Shown piece by piece: positions 35,343 through 42,984 of a stretch of DNA of 64,000 nucleotides. Numbering within the stretch: the stretch's first letter is position 1; each line of letters opens with the position of its first letter. The notes beneath the pieces are model-generated. The model saw nothing but the letters and a program-made list of their open reading frames with translations. It was not told the origin of the DNA and did not search any database. Position numbers and translations under genes: made by a program. The DNA is from Pseudomonas akapageensis (lineage in GTDB: Bacteria > Pseudomonadota > Gammaproteobacteria > Pseudomonadales > Pseudomonadaceae), in assembly GCF_011355085.1 (NCBI RefSeq), contig NZ_VXCP01000010.1, forward strand, positions 235,047 to 299,046, written 5' to 3'.

Positions 35343-36377
35343 ATGTCCACTACCCTGTTCAGCCTGGCCTTCGGCGTCGGCACCCAGAATCGTCAAGGCA
35401 CCTGGCTGGAAGTTTTCTATGCACAACCGCTCGTCAATCCTTCGGCCGAGCTGGTAGCCGCCATCGCACCCGTGCTGGGTTACACCGGTGGCAACCAGGC
35501 CATCGCGTTCACCACCACCCAAGCTTCGCAACTGGCTGATGCCCTGAAGGGCGTCGACGCTGCCCAGACCGCCCTGCTGACCCGCCTGGCCGAAAGCCAC
35601 AAGCCGCTGGTTGCCACCCTGCTGGCCGAAGACGCGCCGCTGACGTCCACGCCCGAGGCCTACCTCAAGCTGCACCTGCTGTCCCACCGCCTGGCCAAGC
35701 CCCACGGCTTGAACCTGACCGGCATTTTCCCCCTGCTGCCGAACGTGGCCTGGACCAGCCAGGGCGCGGTCGATCTGGCCGAACTGGCCGAGCTTCAGCT
35801 CGAAGCACGCCTCAAGGGCGAGCTGCTGGAAGTCTTCTCGGTGGACAAGTTCCCGAAAATGACCGACTACGTGGTCCCGAGCGGCGTACGTATCGCCGAC
35901 AGCGCTCGTGTACGCCTGGGCGCCTACATCGGCGAAGGCACCACCATCATGCACGAAGGCTTCGTCAACTTTAACGCCGGCACCGAAGGCCCGGGCATGA
36001 TCGAAGGTCGTGTCTCGGCTGGCGTGTTCGTCGGCAAGGGTTCGGACCTGGGTGGCGGTTGCTCGACCATGGGTACCCTGTCGGGCGGCGGCAACATCGT
36101 CATCAAGGTCGGCGAAGGCTGCCTGATCGGCGCCAACGCCGGCATCGGCATCCCGCTGGGCGACCGCAACACCGTCGAAGCCGGCCTGTACATCACCGCC
36201 GGAACCAAAGTGGCCCTGCTCGATGAACAGAACCAGCTGGTCAAGGTGGTCAAGGCCCGTGAACTGGCTGGCCAGACCGACCTGCTGTTCCGTCGCAACT
36301 CGATCAACGGCGCGGTGGAATGCAAGACCCACAAGTCGGCCATCGAGCTGAACGAAGCACTGCACGCTCACAACTAA
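35343..36377 (+). CDS. dapD: 2,3,4,5-tetrahydropyridine-2,6-dicarboxylate N-succinyltransferase
   Basis: Succinylates tetrahydrodipicolinate, starting the succinylase branch towards diaminopimelate and lysine. The 344-residue protein is the longer Pseudomonas/actinobacterial type of DapD. An N-terminal domain (about 1-170) is followed by a left-handed beta-helix (VVPSGVRIADSARVRLGAYI, then GEGTTIMHEGFVNFNAGTEG) with EGRVSAGVFVGKGSDLGGGC and NAGIGIPLGDRNTVEAGLY. Its substrate product is used by DapC (31.6 kb) and then DapE (52.8 kb). Confidence 0.96.
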   Translation: MSTTLFSLAFGVGTQNRQGTWLEVFYAQPLVNPSAELVAAIAPVLGYTGGNQAIAFTTTQASQLADALKGVDAAQTALLTRLAESHKPLVATLLAEDAPLTSTPEAYLKLHLLSHRLAKPHGLNLTGIFPLLPNVAWTSQGAVDLAELAELQLEARLKGELLEVFSVDKFPKMTDYVVPSGVRIADSARVRLGAYIGEGTTIMHEGFVNFNAGTEGPGMIEGRVSAGVFVGKGSDLGGGCSTMGTLSGGGNIVIKVGEGCLIGANAGIGIPLGDRNTVEAGLYITAGTKVALLDEQNQLVKVVKARELAGQTDLLFRRNSINGAVECKTHKSAIELNEALHAHN

Positions 36378-36386
36378 GTGGCGTAG

Positions 36387-36413
36387 TCAGGCCCGGAACG
36401 TGTCCGGGCCTGA
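36387..36413 (+). terminator. Hairpin after dapD
   Basis: A perfect 11-bp stem (TCAGGCCCGGA/TCCGGGCCTGA) around a 5-nt loop, 10 nt after the dapD stop and 22 nt before the desulfurase gene. No U-run follows, so it is more likely an attenuator or mRNA-stability element than a full terminator. Confidence 0.55.
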
Positions 36414-36434
36414 TGCCTGGCCTGAGCCAATATC

Positions 36435-37640
36435 ATGTTCCAGCCTTCCCCGTGGCGCGCGGACTTTCCCGCCATCGCCGCCCTGCAACGACAGCACCAG
36501 ACCTATCTGGACAGTGCTGCCACGACGCAGAAACCCCAAGCCCTGCTTGACGCACTGACCCACTATTACAGCCACGGCGCCGCCAATGTGCACCGTGCCC
36601 AACACTTGCCCGGCGCCCTGGCCACCCAGGCCTTCGAAAACAGCCGGGGCAAGGTCGCCTACTGGCTCAATGCGGCCAGCCCCGACCAGATCGTCTTCAC
36701 CCATGGCGCCACATCGGCCTTGAACCTGTTGGCCTATGGCCTGCAAGCCCGGTTCAACGCAGGCGATGAGATCGTCATCAGCGCCCTGGAACACCACGCC
36801 AACCTGTTGCCCTGGCAACAACTGGCCCTGCGCCAGGGGCTCAAGCTGGTGGTACTGCCGCTGGATCAGCACGGCCTGATCGACCTCGATGCCGCTCACC
36901 AGCTGATCAGCCCGCGCACCCGTCTATTGGCAGTCAGCCAGCTGTCCAACGTACTGGGTGCCTGGCAACCCCTTCAGCCCCTGATCACCCTGGCCAAGGC
37001 CCAGGGCGCCCTGACAGTCGTCGATGGCGCCCAGGGTGTGGTCCATGGGCGTCATGACGTCCAGCAACTGGGCTGCGACTTCTATGTGTTTTCCAGCCAC
37101 AAGCTCTATGGCCCGGACGGCCTCGGCGTGCTTTATGGTCGCAGCGAGGCCCTGGCCCTGCTCGACCATTGGCAGTTCGGCGGCGAGATGGTTCAGGTGG
37201 CCGATTATCAGTCGGCGACCTTTCGGCCCGCTCCCCTGGGCTTCGAAGCCGGCACCCCGCCGATTGCCAGCGTGATCGGCCTGGGCGCGACGCTCGATTA
37301 CCTGGGCAGCCTGGATCAGAACGCGATTGCGAGCCATGAAGCGACGCTGCATGGTCACCTGCTGCGCGGCTTGAATGATCGCGAGGGCGCTCAGGTACTC
37401 GGGCGTCCGGAACTGGCGCTGGTGAGCTTTACCGTTGAGGGCGTGCACAACGCCGACCTGGCGCACCTGTTGACCGAACAAGGCATTGCAGTGCGCGCCG
37501 GTCACCACTGCGCCATGCCGCTGATGAAAAGCCTGGGCCTGGCGGGTGCGATTCGTGTCTCGCTGGGCCTGTACAACGACAGCGACGATCTGGAGCGCTT
37601 TTTCAGTGCGCTGGACCAGGCATTGGAGCTGCTGCGATGA
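36435..37640 (+). CDS. csdA: Cysteine desulfurase, CsdA/SufS type
   Basis: A PLP enzyme that takes sulfur from cysteine as a persulfide and passes it to the SufE/CsdE-type partner encoded next door. The 401 residues have the class V aminotransferase fold: TYLDSAATTQKPQALLDAL, THGATSALNLLAYGL, EHHANLLPWQQ, and VVDGAQGVVHGRHDVQQL. The Schiff-base lysine is in YVFSSHKLYGPDGLGVLYG and the catalytic Cys in AVRAGHHCAMPLM. The two genes overlap by 4 nt, and tcdA lies opposite, matching the E. coli csdA-csdE-csdL grouping. Confidence 0.93.
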   Translation: MFQPSPWRADFPAIAALQRQHQTYLDSAATTQKPQALLDALTHYYSHGAANVHRAQHLPGALATQAFENSRGKVAYWLNAASPDQIVFTHGATSALNLLAYGLQARFNAGDEIVISALEHHANLLPWQQLALRQGLKLVVLPLDQHGLIDLDAAHQLISPRTRLLAVSQLSNVLGAWQPLQPLITLAKAQGALTVVDGAQGVVHGRHDVQQLGCDFYVFSSHKLYGPDGLGVLYGRSEALALLDHWQFGGEMVQVADYQSATFRPAPLGFEAGTPPIASVIGLGATLDYLGSLDQNAIASHEATLHGHLLRGLNDREGAQVLGRPELALVSFTVEGVHNADLAHLLTEQGIAVRAGHHCAMPLMKSLGLAGAIRVSLGLYNDSDDLERFFSALDQALELLR

Positions 37641-38047
37641 GCCTTTCCATTGAAGCCCAGGGCGCACTGGAGACCTTTCAACAGGCCGCCGGCTGGGAAC
37701 AGCGCGCCCGCCTGCTGATGCAGTGGGGAGATCGCCTGACGCCCCTGAACGAAGCCGAGAAAACCGCAGACAACCTGGTCCACGGCTGTGAAAGCCAGGT
37801 CTGGCTGACCGCGCGGGAACAGGACGGACGCTGGCTGTTTACCGCCAGCAGCGATGCACGCTTGCTGCGTGGCCTGCTGGCGCTGTTGCTGGTGCGGGTC
37901 AACGGCACTGCCATCGATGAGCTCGAGCACCTGGACCTGCCTGACTGGTTCAACCAGCTGGGGCTCGGTCGCCAACTCTCACCTTCGCGCAGCAATGGCC
38001 TCAATGCCGTGCTGCAGCGCATGCGTCAGTTGGTTGCGGGCGCCTGA
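37637..38047 (+). CDS. csdE: SufE/CsdE family sulfur acceptor protein
   Basis: Accepts persulfide sulfur from the desulfurase through a conserved cysteine. The 136 residues are family length; the acceptor Cys is in NLVHGCESQVWLTA (about residue 51), with the C-terminal LGLGRQLSPSRSNGLNAVLQ segment conserved in the family. Its ATG overlaps the desulfurase stop (ATGA). Its 3' end overlaps the opposing tcdA end by 22 nt. Confidence 0.93.
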   Translation: MSLSIEAQGALETFQQAAGWEQRARLLMQWGDRLTPLNEAEKTADNLVHGCESQVWLTAREQDGRWLFTASSDARLLRGLLALLLVRVNGTAIDELEHLDLPDWFNQLGLGRQLSPSRSNGLNAVLQRMRQLVAGA

Positions 38048-38853
38048 GCCGGTTTCTGCCGGTCCGAGGGGCGGCGCATCCCGGCAACGATCTTGTCCAC
38101 CGCCTTGGTCGCGGCGACCATGCCGAAAGTCGCCGTCACCATCATCACTGCGCCGAAACCGCCGGCGCAATCGAGCTTGACTCCATCCCCCACAAAACTC
38201 TTCTGCAGGCAGATGCTGCCATCGGGTTTTGGGTAGCGCAGTTGTTCGGTGGAGAACACACAAGGCACGCTGTAATGGCGGGTCACGGTGCGGGAAAAAC
38301 CGTAGTCGCGGCGCAGGGTCGAACGCACTTTTGACGCCAGCGGGTCATTGTAGGTGCGGTTCAGATCGCATACCTGGATCAGCGTCGGGTCGATCTGCCC
38401 GCCCGCACCGCCGGTGGTGATGATCTGGATCTTGCGCCGCTTGCACCAGGCGATCAGCGCCGCCTTGGCGTTGACGCTGTCGATGCAATCAATCACGCAA
38501 TCGATGTCCGGGGTGATGTACTCGGCCATGGTTTCGCGGGTGACGAAGTCGGCCACGGCCTGCACCTTGCAATCCGGGTTGATACCACGCAGGCGCTCGG
38601 CCATGACCTCGACCTTGGCCCGCCCGACATTGCCGTCAAGGGCGTGCAACTGGCGGTTGGTGTTGCTGACGCAGACATCATCCAGGTCGAACAGGGAGAT
38701 CTGACCGACCCCGCAACGGGCAATGGCTTCCGCCGCCCAGGAGCCGACCCCACCGATGCCGACGATGGCCACATGAGCGTCACGCAGGCGTTGCATGCCC
38801 TCCAGGCCATACAAGCGCGCGACACCGGCGAAACGTGGATCTTCTGTATTCAT
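38026..38853 (-). CDS. tcdA: tRNA threonylcarbamoyladenosine dehydratase (TcdA/CsdL)
   Basis: An E1-like ATPase that cyclises t6A at tRNA position 37 to ct6A; it works with the CsdA-CsdE sulfur-transfer pair. From MNTEDPRFAGVARLYG it has 275 residues. A GTG three codons earlier is possible. The Rossmann motif VAIVGIGGVGSWAAEAIARC and the nucleotide-site Asp/Arg segment LFDLDDVCVSNTNRQLHA are intact. DCVIDCIDSVNAKAALI and the C-terminal GGFGAVMMVTATFGMVAA membrane-like helix follow. It ends inside csdE, tail to tail. Confidence 0.95.
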   Translation of the reverse strand: MNTEDPRFAGVARLYGLEGMQRLRDAHVAIVGIGGVGSWAAEAIARCGVGQISLFDLDDVCVSNTNRQLHALDGNVGRAKVEVMAERLRGINPDCKVQAVADFVTRETMAEYITPDIDCVIDCIDSVNAKAALIAWCKRRKIQIITTGGAGGQIDPTLIQVCDLNRTYNDPLASKVRSTLRRDYGFSRTVTRHYSVPCVFSTEQLRYPKPDGSICLQKSFVGDGVKLDCAGGFGAVMMVTATFGMVAATKAVDKIVAGMRRPSDRQKPAQAPATN

Positions 38854-39154
38854 GAGCAACACCCGAAAAAACCGGCGCGCATTATAGGCCGGACGGGCTC
38901 ATAGAACACCCCCGGGCTACCGGCGCTGCCCTCTTCCCGTAGGCAATTAACAATACAACCTGTAATCCTGCTTTAATAGTTCAGGTTATTTCCCTGTCCT
39001 GGACGACAATTGCACGGGCCTCAGAACTTCACGGCATAAAGCAAATCCAACACCGTGCCTGCACACAGATCCTACGTCAGGTAAAGAGCAGGATGCGCGC
39101 CCTTGCGGCGCTTGCCGACTAAGCCCGTTCCACCCTTCGGAACCCGAACTATCT
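38854..39154. other. Gene-free divergent gap between tcdA and the glucan synthase gene
   Basis: A 301-bp gap that should hold the promoters of both divergent genes. It contains an ACCTG..CAGGT pair around 38959-38986 and AT-richer sequence near 38945-38990. No convincing hexamer pair, operator or repeat is visible. Confidence 0.4.
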
Positions 39155-41746
39155 ATGTCATCGCGTAAATTTGGTATCAACCTGGTGATAGTCGTGGCCA
39201 TCGCCGCGCTGTTCACAGGGTTCTGGGCGCTGATCAACCGCCCTGTCTCGGCCCCCGACTGGCCGGAGCAAATCTCCGGTTTTTCCTACTCGCCCTTCCG
39301 CCTCGGGCAAGCCCCGCAGAAGGCTCAGTACCCGTCTGACGACGAAATGCGTCAAGACATGGAACAGATGAGCAAGCTGACCGACAGCATCCGTACCTAT
39401 TCGGTCGACGGTGCCCTGGGCGATATCCCGCGTCTGGCCGAAGAGTTCGGCCTGCGCGTGACCCTGGGCGTATGGCTCAGCCCAGACCAGGAACGCAATG
39501 AGCGTGAAATCGCTCGCGCCATCGAGCTGGCCAACACCAGCCGCAGCGTGGTCCGGGTGACGGTGGGCAACGAAGCCCTGTTCCGCGAGGAAGTGACGCC
39601 GGAGCAATTGATGGGCTACCTGGACCGTGTCCGTGCCGCTGTCAAAGTGCCGGTGACGACCTCCGAGCAATGGCACATCTGGAAAGAACACCCGGAACTG
39701 GCCAAGCACGTGGACCTGATTGCCGCGCACATCCTGCCATATTGGGAATTCATCCCGATGAAGGATGCCGGTCAGTTCGTCCTCGACCGGGCCCGCGACC
39801 TCAAGCACCTGTTCCCGAAAAAGCCACTGCTGCTGTCTGAAGTCGGCTGGCCGAGCAATGGCCGCATGCGCGGCGGCGCCGATGCCACCCAGGCCGATCA
39901 GGCGATCTACCTGCGCTCGCTGGTCAACAAGCTCAACCGCCAGGGTTACAACTACTTCGTGATCGAGGCCTTCGATCAGCCGTGGAAAGTCAGCGACGAA
40001 GGATCGGTCGGCGCCTACTGGGGCGTGTTCAACGCCGCGCGGCAACAGAAATTCAACTTCGAAGGCCCGGTGGTCGCCATTCCCCAGTGGCGCGTGCTCG
40101 CCGTCGGTTCGGTGGTACTGGCCATGCTGTCCCTGGCCCTGCTGCTGATCGACGGTTCGGCCCTGCGCCAGCGCGGGCGGACTTTCCTGACCTTCATCGC
40201 CTTCCTCTGCGGTTCGGTACTGGTGTGGATCGGCTACGACTACAGCCAGCAATACAGCACCTGGTTCAGCCTGACCGTGGGCTTTTTGCTCGCCCTCGGT
40301 GCGCTCGGGGTGTTCATCGTCTTGCTGACCGAAGCCCATGAACTGGCCGAAGCGGTGTGGATCCACAAGCGCCGCCGCGAGTTTCTGCCGGTGCAGGCCG
40401 ACAGCGCCTACCGACCGAAAGTCTCGGTGCACGTGCCTTGCTACAACGAGCCGCCGGAGATGGTCAAACAGACCCTCAATGCCTTGGCCAACCTCGATTA
40501 CCCGGACTTCGAAGTCCTGATTATCGACAACAACACCAAGGACCCGGCCGTCTGGGAGCCGATCAAGGCCCACTGCGAAATGCTCGGCGAGCGCTTCAAG
40601 TTCTTCCACGTATCCCCCCTGGCCGGTTTCAAGGGCGGCGCGCTGAACTACCTGATCCCGCACACCGCACCAGATGCCGAAGTGATCGCCGTGATCGACT
40701 CGGACTACTGCGTGGACCGCAACTGGCTCAAGCACATGGTCCCGCATTTTGCCGACCCGAAAATCGCCGTGGTGCAGTCGCCTCAGGATTACCGCGACCA
40801 GAACGAAAGCACCTTCAAGAAGCTCTGCTACTCGGAATACAAGGGCTTCTTCCATATCGGCATGGTCACCCGCAACGACCGTGACGCGATCATCCAGCAC
40901 GGCACCATGACCATGACCCGGCGCTCGGTGCTCGAAGAACTGGGCTGGGCCGACTGGTGCATCTGCGAGGACGCCGAGCTGGGTCTGCGCGTGTTCGAAA
41001 AGGGTTATTCGGCTGCCTATGCCCACAACAGCTACGGCAAGGGCCTGATGCCCGACACCTTCATCGACTTCAAGAAACAGCGCTTCCGCTGGGCCTATGG
41101 CGCGATCCAGATCATCAAGCGCCACGCCGCCAGCCTCTTGCGCGGCAAGGACACAGAGCTGACCCGTGGCCAGCGCTACCACTTCCTCGCCGGCTGGCTG
41201 CCGTGGGTGGCCGATGGCATGAATATCTTCTTCACCGTCGGTGCCCTGCTGTGGTCGGCGGCGATGATCATCGTGCCGCAACGGGTCGACCCGCCGCTGC
41301 TGATCTTCGCGATTCCGCCACTGGCGCTGTTCGTGTTCAAGGTGGGCAAGATCATCTTCCTGTACCGCCGCGCCGTGGGGGTCAACCTCAAGGACGCCTT
41401 CGCTGCCGCGCTGGCGGGCCTGGCGTTGTCGCACACCATCGCCAAGGCGGTGCTGTATGGCTTCTTCACCACCAGCATCCCGTTCTTCCGCACGCCGAAG
41501 AACGCCGACAGCCATGGTTTGCTGGTGGCCCTGTCGGAAGCGCGTGAAGAGCTGTTCATCATGCTGCTGTTGTGGGGTGCTGCTGCTGGCATCTGTCTGG
41601 TCCAGGGCATGCCGAGCGCGGACATGCGCTTCTGGGTGGCCATGTTGCTGGTGCAGTCGCTGCCGTACCTGGCGGCGCTGATCATGGCGATGTTGTCGTC
41701 GTTGCCCAAGCCTGAGGATGCTTCGGCGCCGGTGACGGCTCGGTAG
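39155..41746 (+). CDS. NdvB-like membrane beta-glucan synthase (GH17-like domain fused to GT2 glycosyltransferase)
   Basis: Predicted inner-membrane enzyme making periplasmic or cyclic beta-glucans. The 863 residues comprise an N-terminal membrane anchor (GINLVIVVAIAALFTGFWAL) and a periplasmic GH17-like domain (about 40-300, with VGNEALFREEVTPEQLMGYL and LLSEVGWPSNGR). Two or more membrane helices follow (about 310-390). A GT2 domain (about 420-650) has the DSDYCVD and CEDAELGLRVF motifs and the processive QRFRW (QxxRW) signature. Three to four C-terminal membrane helices end the protein. The architecture and length resemble Bradyrhizobium and P. aeruginosa NdvB, the latter linked to biofilm tolerance. 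The glucan linkage is not readable here. Confidence 0.85.
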   Translation: MSSRKFGINLVIVVAIAALFTGFWALINRPVSAPDWPEQISGFSYSPFRLGQAPQKAQYPSDDEMRQDMEQMSKLTDSIRTYSVDGALGDIPRLAEEFGLRVTLGVWLSPDQERNEREIARAIELANTSRSVVRVTVGNEALFREEVTPEQLMGYLDRVRAAVKVPVTTSEQWHIWKEHPELAKHVDLIAAHILPYWEFIPMKDAGQFVLDRARDLKHLFPKKPLLLSEVGWPSNGRMRGGADATQADQAIYLRSLVNKLNRQGYNYFVIEAFDQPWKVSDEGSVGAYWGVFNAARQQKFNFEGPVVAIPQWRVLAVGSVVLAMLSLALLLIDGSALRQRGRTFLTFIAFLCGSVLVWIGYDYSQQYSTWFSLTVGFLLALGALGVFIVLLTEAHELAEAVWIHKRRREFLPVQADSAYRPKVSVHVPCYNEPPEMVKQTLNALANLDYPDFEVLIIDNNTKDPAVWEPIKAHCEMLGERFKFFHVSPLAGFKGGALNYLIPHTAPDAEVIAVIDSDYCVDRNWLKHMVPHFADPKIAVVQSPQDYRDQNESTFKKLCYSEYKGFFHIGMVTRNDRDAIIQHGTMTMTRRSVLEELGWADWCICEDAELGLRVFEKGYSAAYAHNSYGKGLMPDTFIDFKKQRFRWAYGAIQIIKRHAASLLRGKDTELTRGQRYHFLAGWLPWVADGMNIFFTVGALLWSAAMIIVPQRVDPPLLIFAIPPLALFVFKVGKIIFLYRRAVGVNLKDAFAAALAGLALSHTIAKAVLYGFFTTSIPFFRTPKNADSHGLLVALSEAREELFIMLLLWGAAAGICLVQGMPSADMRFWVAMLLVQSLPYLAALIMAMLSSLPKPEDASAPVTAR

Positions 41747-41756
41747 AGTCGGTAGG

Positions 41757-41806
41757 TTCGCGAGGGGCCGCTTTGCGGCCCAATCGCTGGCAAGCCAGCG
41801 ATAGCG
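41757..41806. repeat. REP-like palindromes after the glucan synthase gene
   Basis: Two consecutive hairpins: GGGCCGC/GCGGCCC with a TTT loop, then ATCGCTGGC/GCCAGCGAT with an AA loop. The second shares its core with the palindromic repeat near 8311-8325. It lies 11 nt after the gene's stop, so it may also help terminate or stabilise the transcript. Confidence 0.65.
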
Positions 41807-41879
41807 GTCTATCTGTAGGCAAATTCTTTATTTCTTGCGCGACATTTCCCAAGCATAATCAACCCGCCTTGAACGCTGT

Positions 41880-42136
41880 TGCGCCTGTGTTTTCAGGTGG
41901 CTAGTCTGAACCGGTCGTTGCCAATTCAACGACCGGGTTTCGCAGCCCTGAGATGTAGTTCAGCGTTCATTTCCGAGTGTCGGCGTATCTACCTGCCCGA
42001 TCTTGCGTTATGGCAGCTGTGCGCGGGGCACCTTCGGGTGCGCCGGGTTCCTACATCTCCGGTCTGCGAACCCGCGTACAGCTGCCACCCATTCGTTTCG
42101 CAGCGAATAGAAGGCGGCTCCACGATGTAGGAGAAA
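41880..42136 (+). promoter_or_regulatory. Strongly structured 5' leader of the DUF6124 gene (candidate cis-regulatory RNA)
   Basis: The gene-free 393-bp stretch before the DUF6124 gene contains nested complementary segments. They are: a perfect 10-bp hairpin CCGGTCGTTG/CAACGACCGG (41911-41920 with 41927-41936, 6-nt loop); and a three-way junction. The junction is closed by a 13-bp stem, 42012-42024 with 42074-42086 (one G-U pair). It encloses a UUCG-capped hairpin (42026-42044) and a GGGTTC/GAACCC hairpin (42045-42050 with 42068-42073). A small ATTCG/CGAAT hairpin lies at 42091-42108. Finally CTCC (42118-42121) can pair with the GGAG ribosome-binding site (42130-42133). A CATAAT -10-like hexamer lies near 41854. 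Hand-folded, so function is inferred. Confidence 0.55.
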
Positions 42137-42139
42137 GCC

Positions 42140-42436
42140 ATGATAAAAATCGTCCCCGATCCACCCGCTTCAACCCCCTCACACTTCACCACCGAAAAAC
42201 CCTTCGGCACCGTCGACAGCAACGGCCAACCCATGTTCACCGTGCGTGGCGGCATCCCGGCCGAAGACGCGCTGGCCCACGCCACCACATTGATCGAATA
42301 CGCCGAAGCTACAGCCTGGGATGTGGTCGATCACCTGCACCTGAATGACAAAGCACTGGTGCTCGGGCTGATTCAACAGCTCGATGCGGCGCAGGCGTTG
42401 ATCGGCGCGGTGCTGGACCCGCCCGGCCAGCGCTAA
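42140..42436 (+). CDS. DUF6124 (formerly DUF3077) family small protein
   Basis: A 98-residue soluble protein of unknown function from a family I recognise as common and often multicopy in fluorescent pseudomonads. The N-terminal 30 residues are Pro/Thr-rich and probably disordered (PDPPASTPSHFTTEKPFGTV). The rest is predicted helical: FTVRGGIPAEDALAHATTLI, then EYAEATAWDVVDHLH and LVLGLIQQLDAAQALIGAVL. A GGAG site is 6 nt before the ATG, and the leader can hide it in a hairpin. No neighbour explains its role; it is isolated between the glucan synthase gene and a repeat element. Confidence 0.75.
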   Translation: MIKIVPDPPASTPSHFTTEKPFGTVDSNGQPMFTVRGGIPAEDALAHATTLIEYAEATAWDVVDHLHLNDKALVLGLIQQLDAAQALIGAVLDPPGQR

Positions 42437-42446
42437 CTCTCGTAAT

Positions 42447-42559
42447 CTCGTTCCCACGCTCCGCGTGGGAATGCCTCACCGACGCTCCGCGTCGCGTTCT
42501 CAGGCACATCGGCGCTGGAGCGCCTGGACCTGCGTTCCCACGCGGAGCGTGGGAACGAG
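42447..42559. repeat. Inverted-repeat interspersed element, copy 3
   Basis: A 113-bp member of the CTCGTTCCCACGC family, between the convergent ends of the DUF6124 gene and the DUF6508-like gene. Arms are CTCGTTCCCACGCTCCGCG.. and ..CGCGGAGCGTGGGAACGAG. Its right end is 13 nt from the GATTTGGGTATTTTT direct repeat that bounds the ADP-ribosyltransferase cassette. Confidence 0.85.
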
Positions 42560-42571
42560 ATTGAATCGAAC

Positions 42572-42586
42572 GATTTGGGTATTTTT
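42572..42586. repeat. 15-bp direct repeat, left boundary of the ADP-ribosyltransferase cassette
   Basis: GATTTGGGTATTTTT here is identical to 44293-44307 in the same orientation. After it the two sites keep partial similarity (GGTTGAGCC here, ATTGAAGCC there). The pair brackets exactly the two cassette genes, which suggests an insertion or recombination footprint, or a duplicated half-terminator. Confidence 0.6.
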
Positions 42587-42598
42587 GGTTGAGCCATT

Positions 42599-42973
42599 TC
42601 AAGGCGATGTATTCAATACTCGAAGACGATCGAGCGCCCGCTCAAGATAGCCATCGCGAATAATTTTGTTCAGATGCCCCTGGCAAAACCGGTCCGCTCG
42701 CACATGGGCGATCAACAGTTTGCGCACCTGCTCGGCGTCTGCAGTGTCGAGCAATGACACGTCGTCCATTTGCTTGCGTTTCTTGCCCGAAAACTCTTTC
42801 ATCCAGTCAAATGGCGCGAAGAAGTGTGTGGCGTAGAACACCCTCAGGAAGAGGTAAAGCGACTTCTGCCATTGAAGGCTCTCTTCGCCAAGTTTATTCA
42901 ACATGGCTGACGAAGGAGCGTACTGCAGAACATAGCCAAGGGCTTTGGGGGAAGGGGGTGGTAATTTTTTCAC
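42599..42973 (-). CDS. Small DUF6508-like protein, possible partner of the ADP-ribosyltransferase
   Basis: A 124-residue, probably all-helical cytosolic protein with no signal peptide. The likely start is GTG (KKLPPPSPKALGYV follows), with AGGA about 10 nt upstream. The central HFFAPFDWMKEFSG and the C-terminal LLIAHVRADRFCQGHLNKII, then RDGYLERALDRLRVL, resemble my recollection of the DUF6508 family, whose function is unknown. It starts 11 nt after the ADP-ribosyltransferase stop, so the two are almost surely co-transcribed. That makes it a candidate immunity/antitoxin or accessory factor, but position alone supports this. The base composition is poorer in GC than the housekeeping genes. Confidence 0.6.
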   Translation of the reverse strand: MKKLPPPSPKALGYVLQYAPSSAMLNKLGEESLQWQKSLYLFLRVFYATHFFAPFDWMKEFSGKKRKQMDDVSLLDTADAEQVRKLLIAHVRADRFCQGHLNKIIRDGYLERALDRLRVLNTSP

Positions 42974-42984
42974 GAGGCTGGTCC

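Noticed and set aside
41879..42130. An 83-codon open frame running through the structured leader and ending just before the DUF6124 ribosome site
   Set aside because: Its start is a TTG with no ribosome site, the translation is Cys/Arg/Pro-rich without a recognisable pattern, and the bases are better explained by the stems. A leader-peptide role cannot be excluded.
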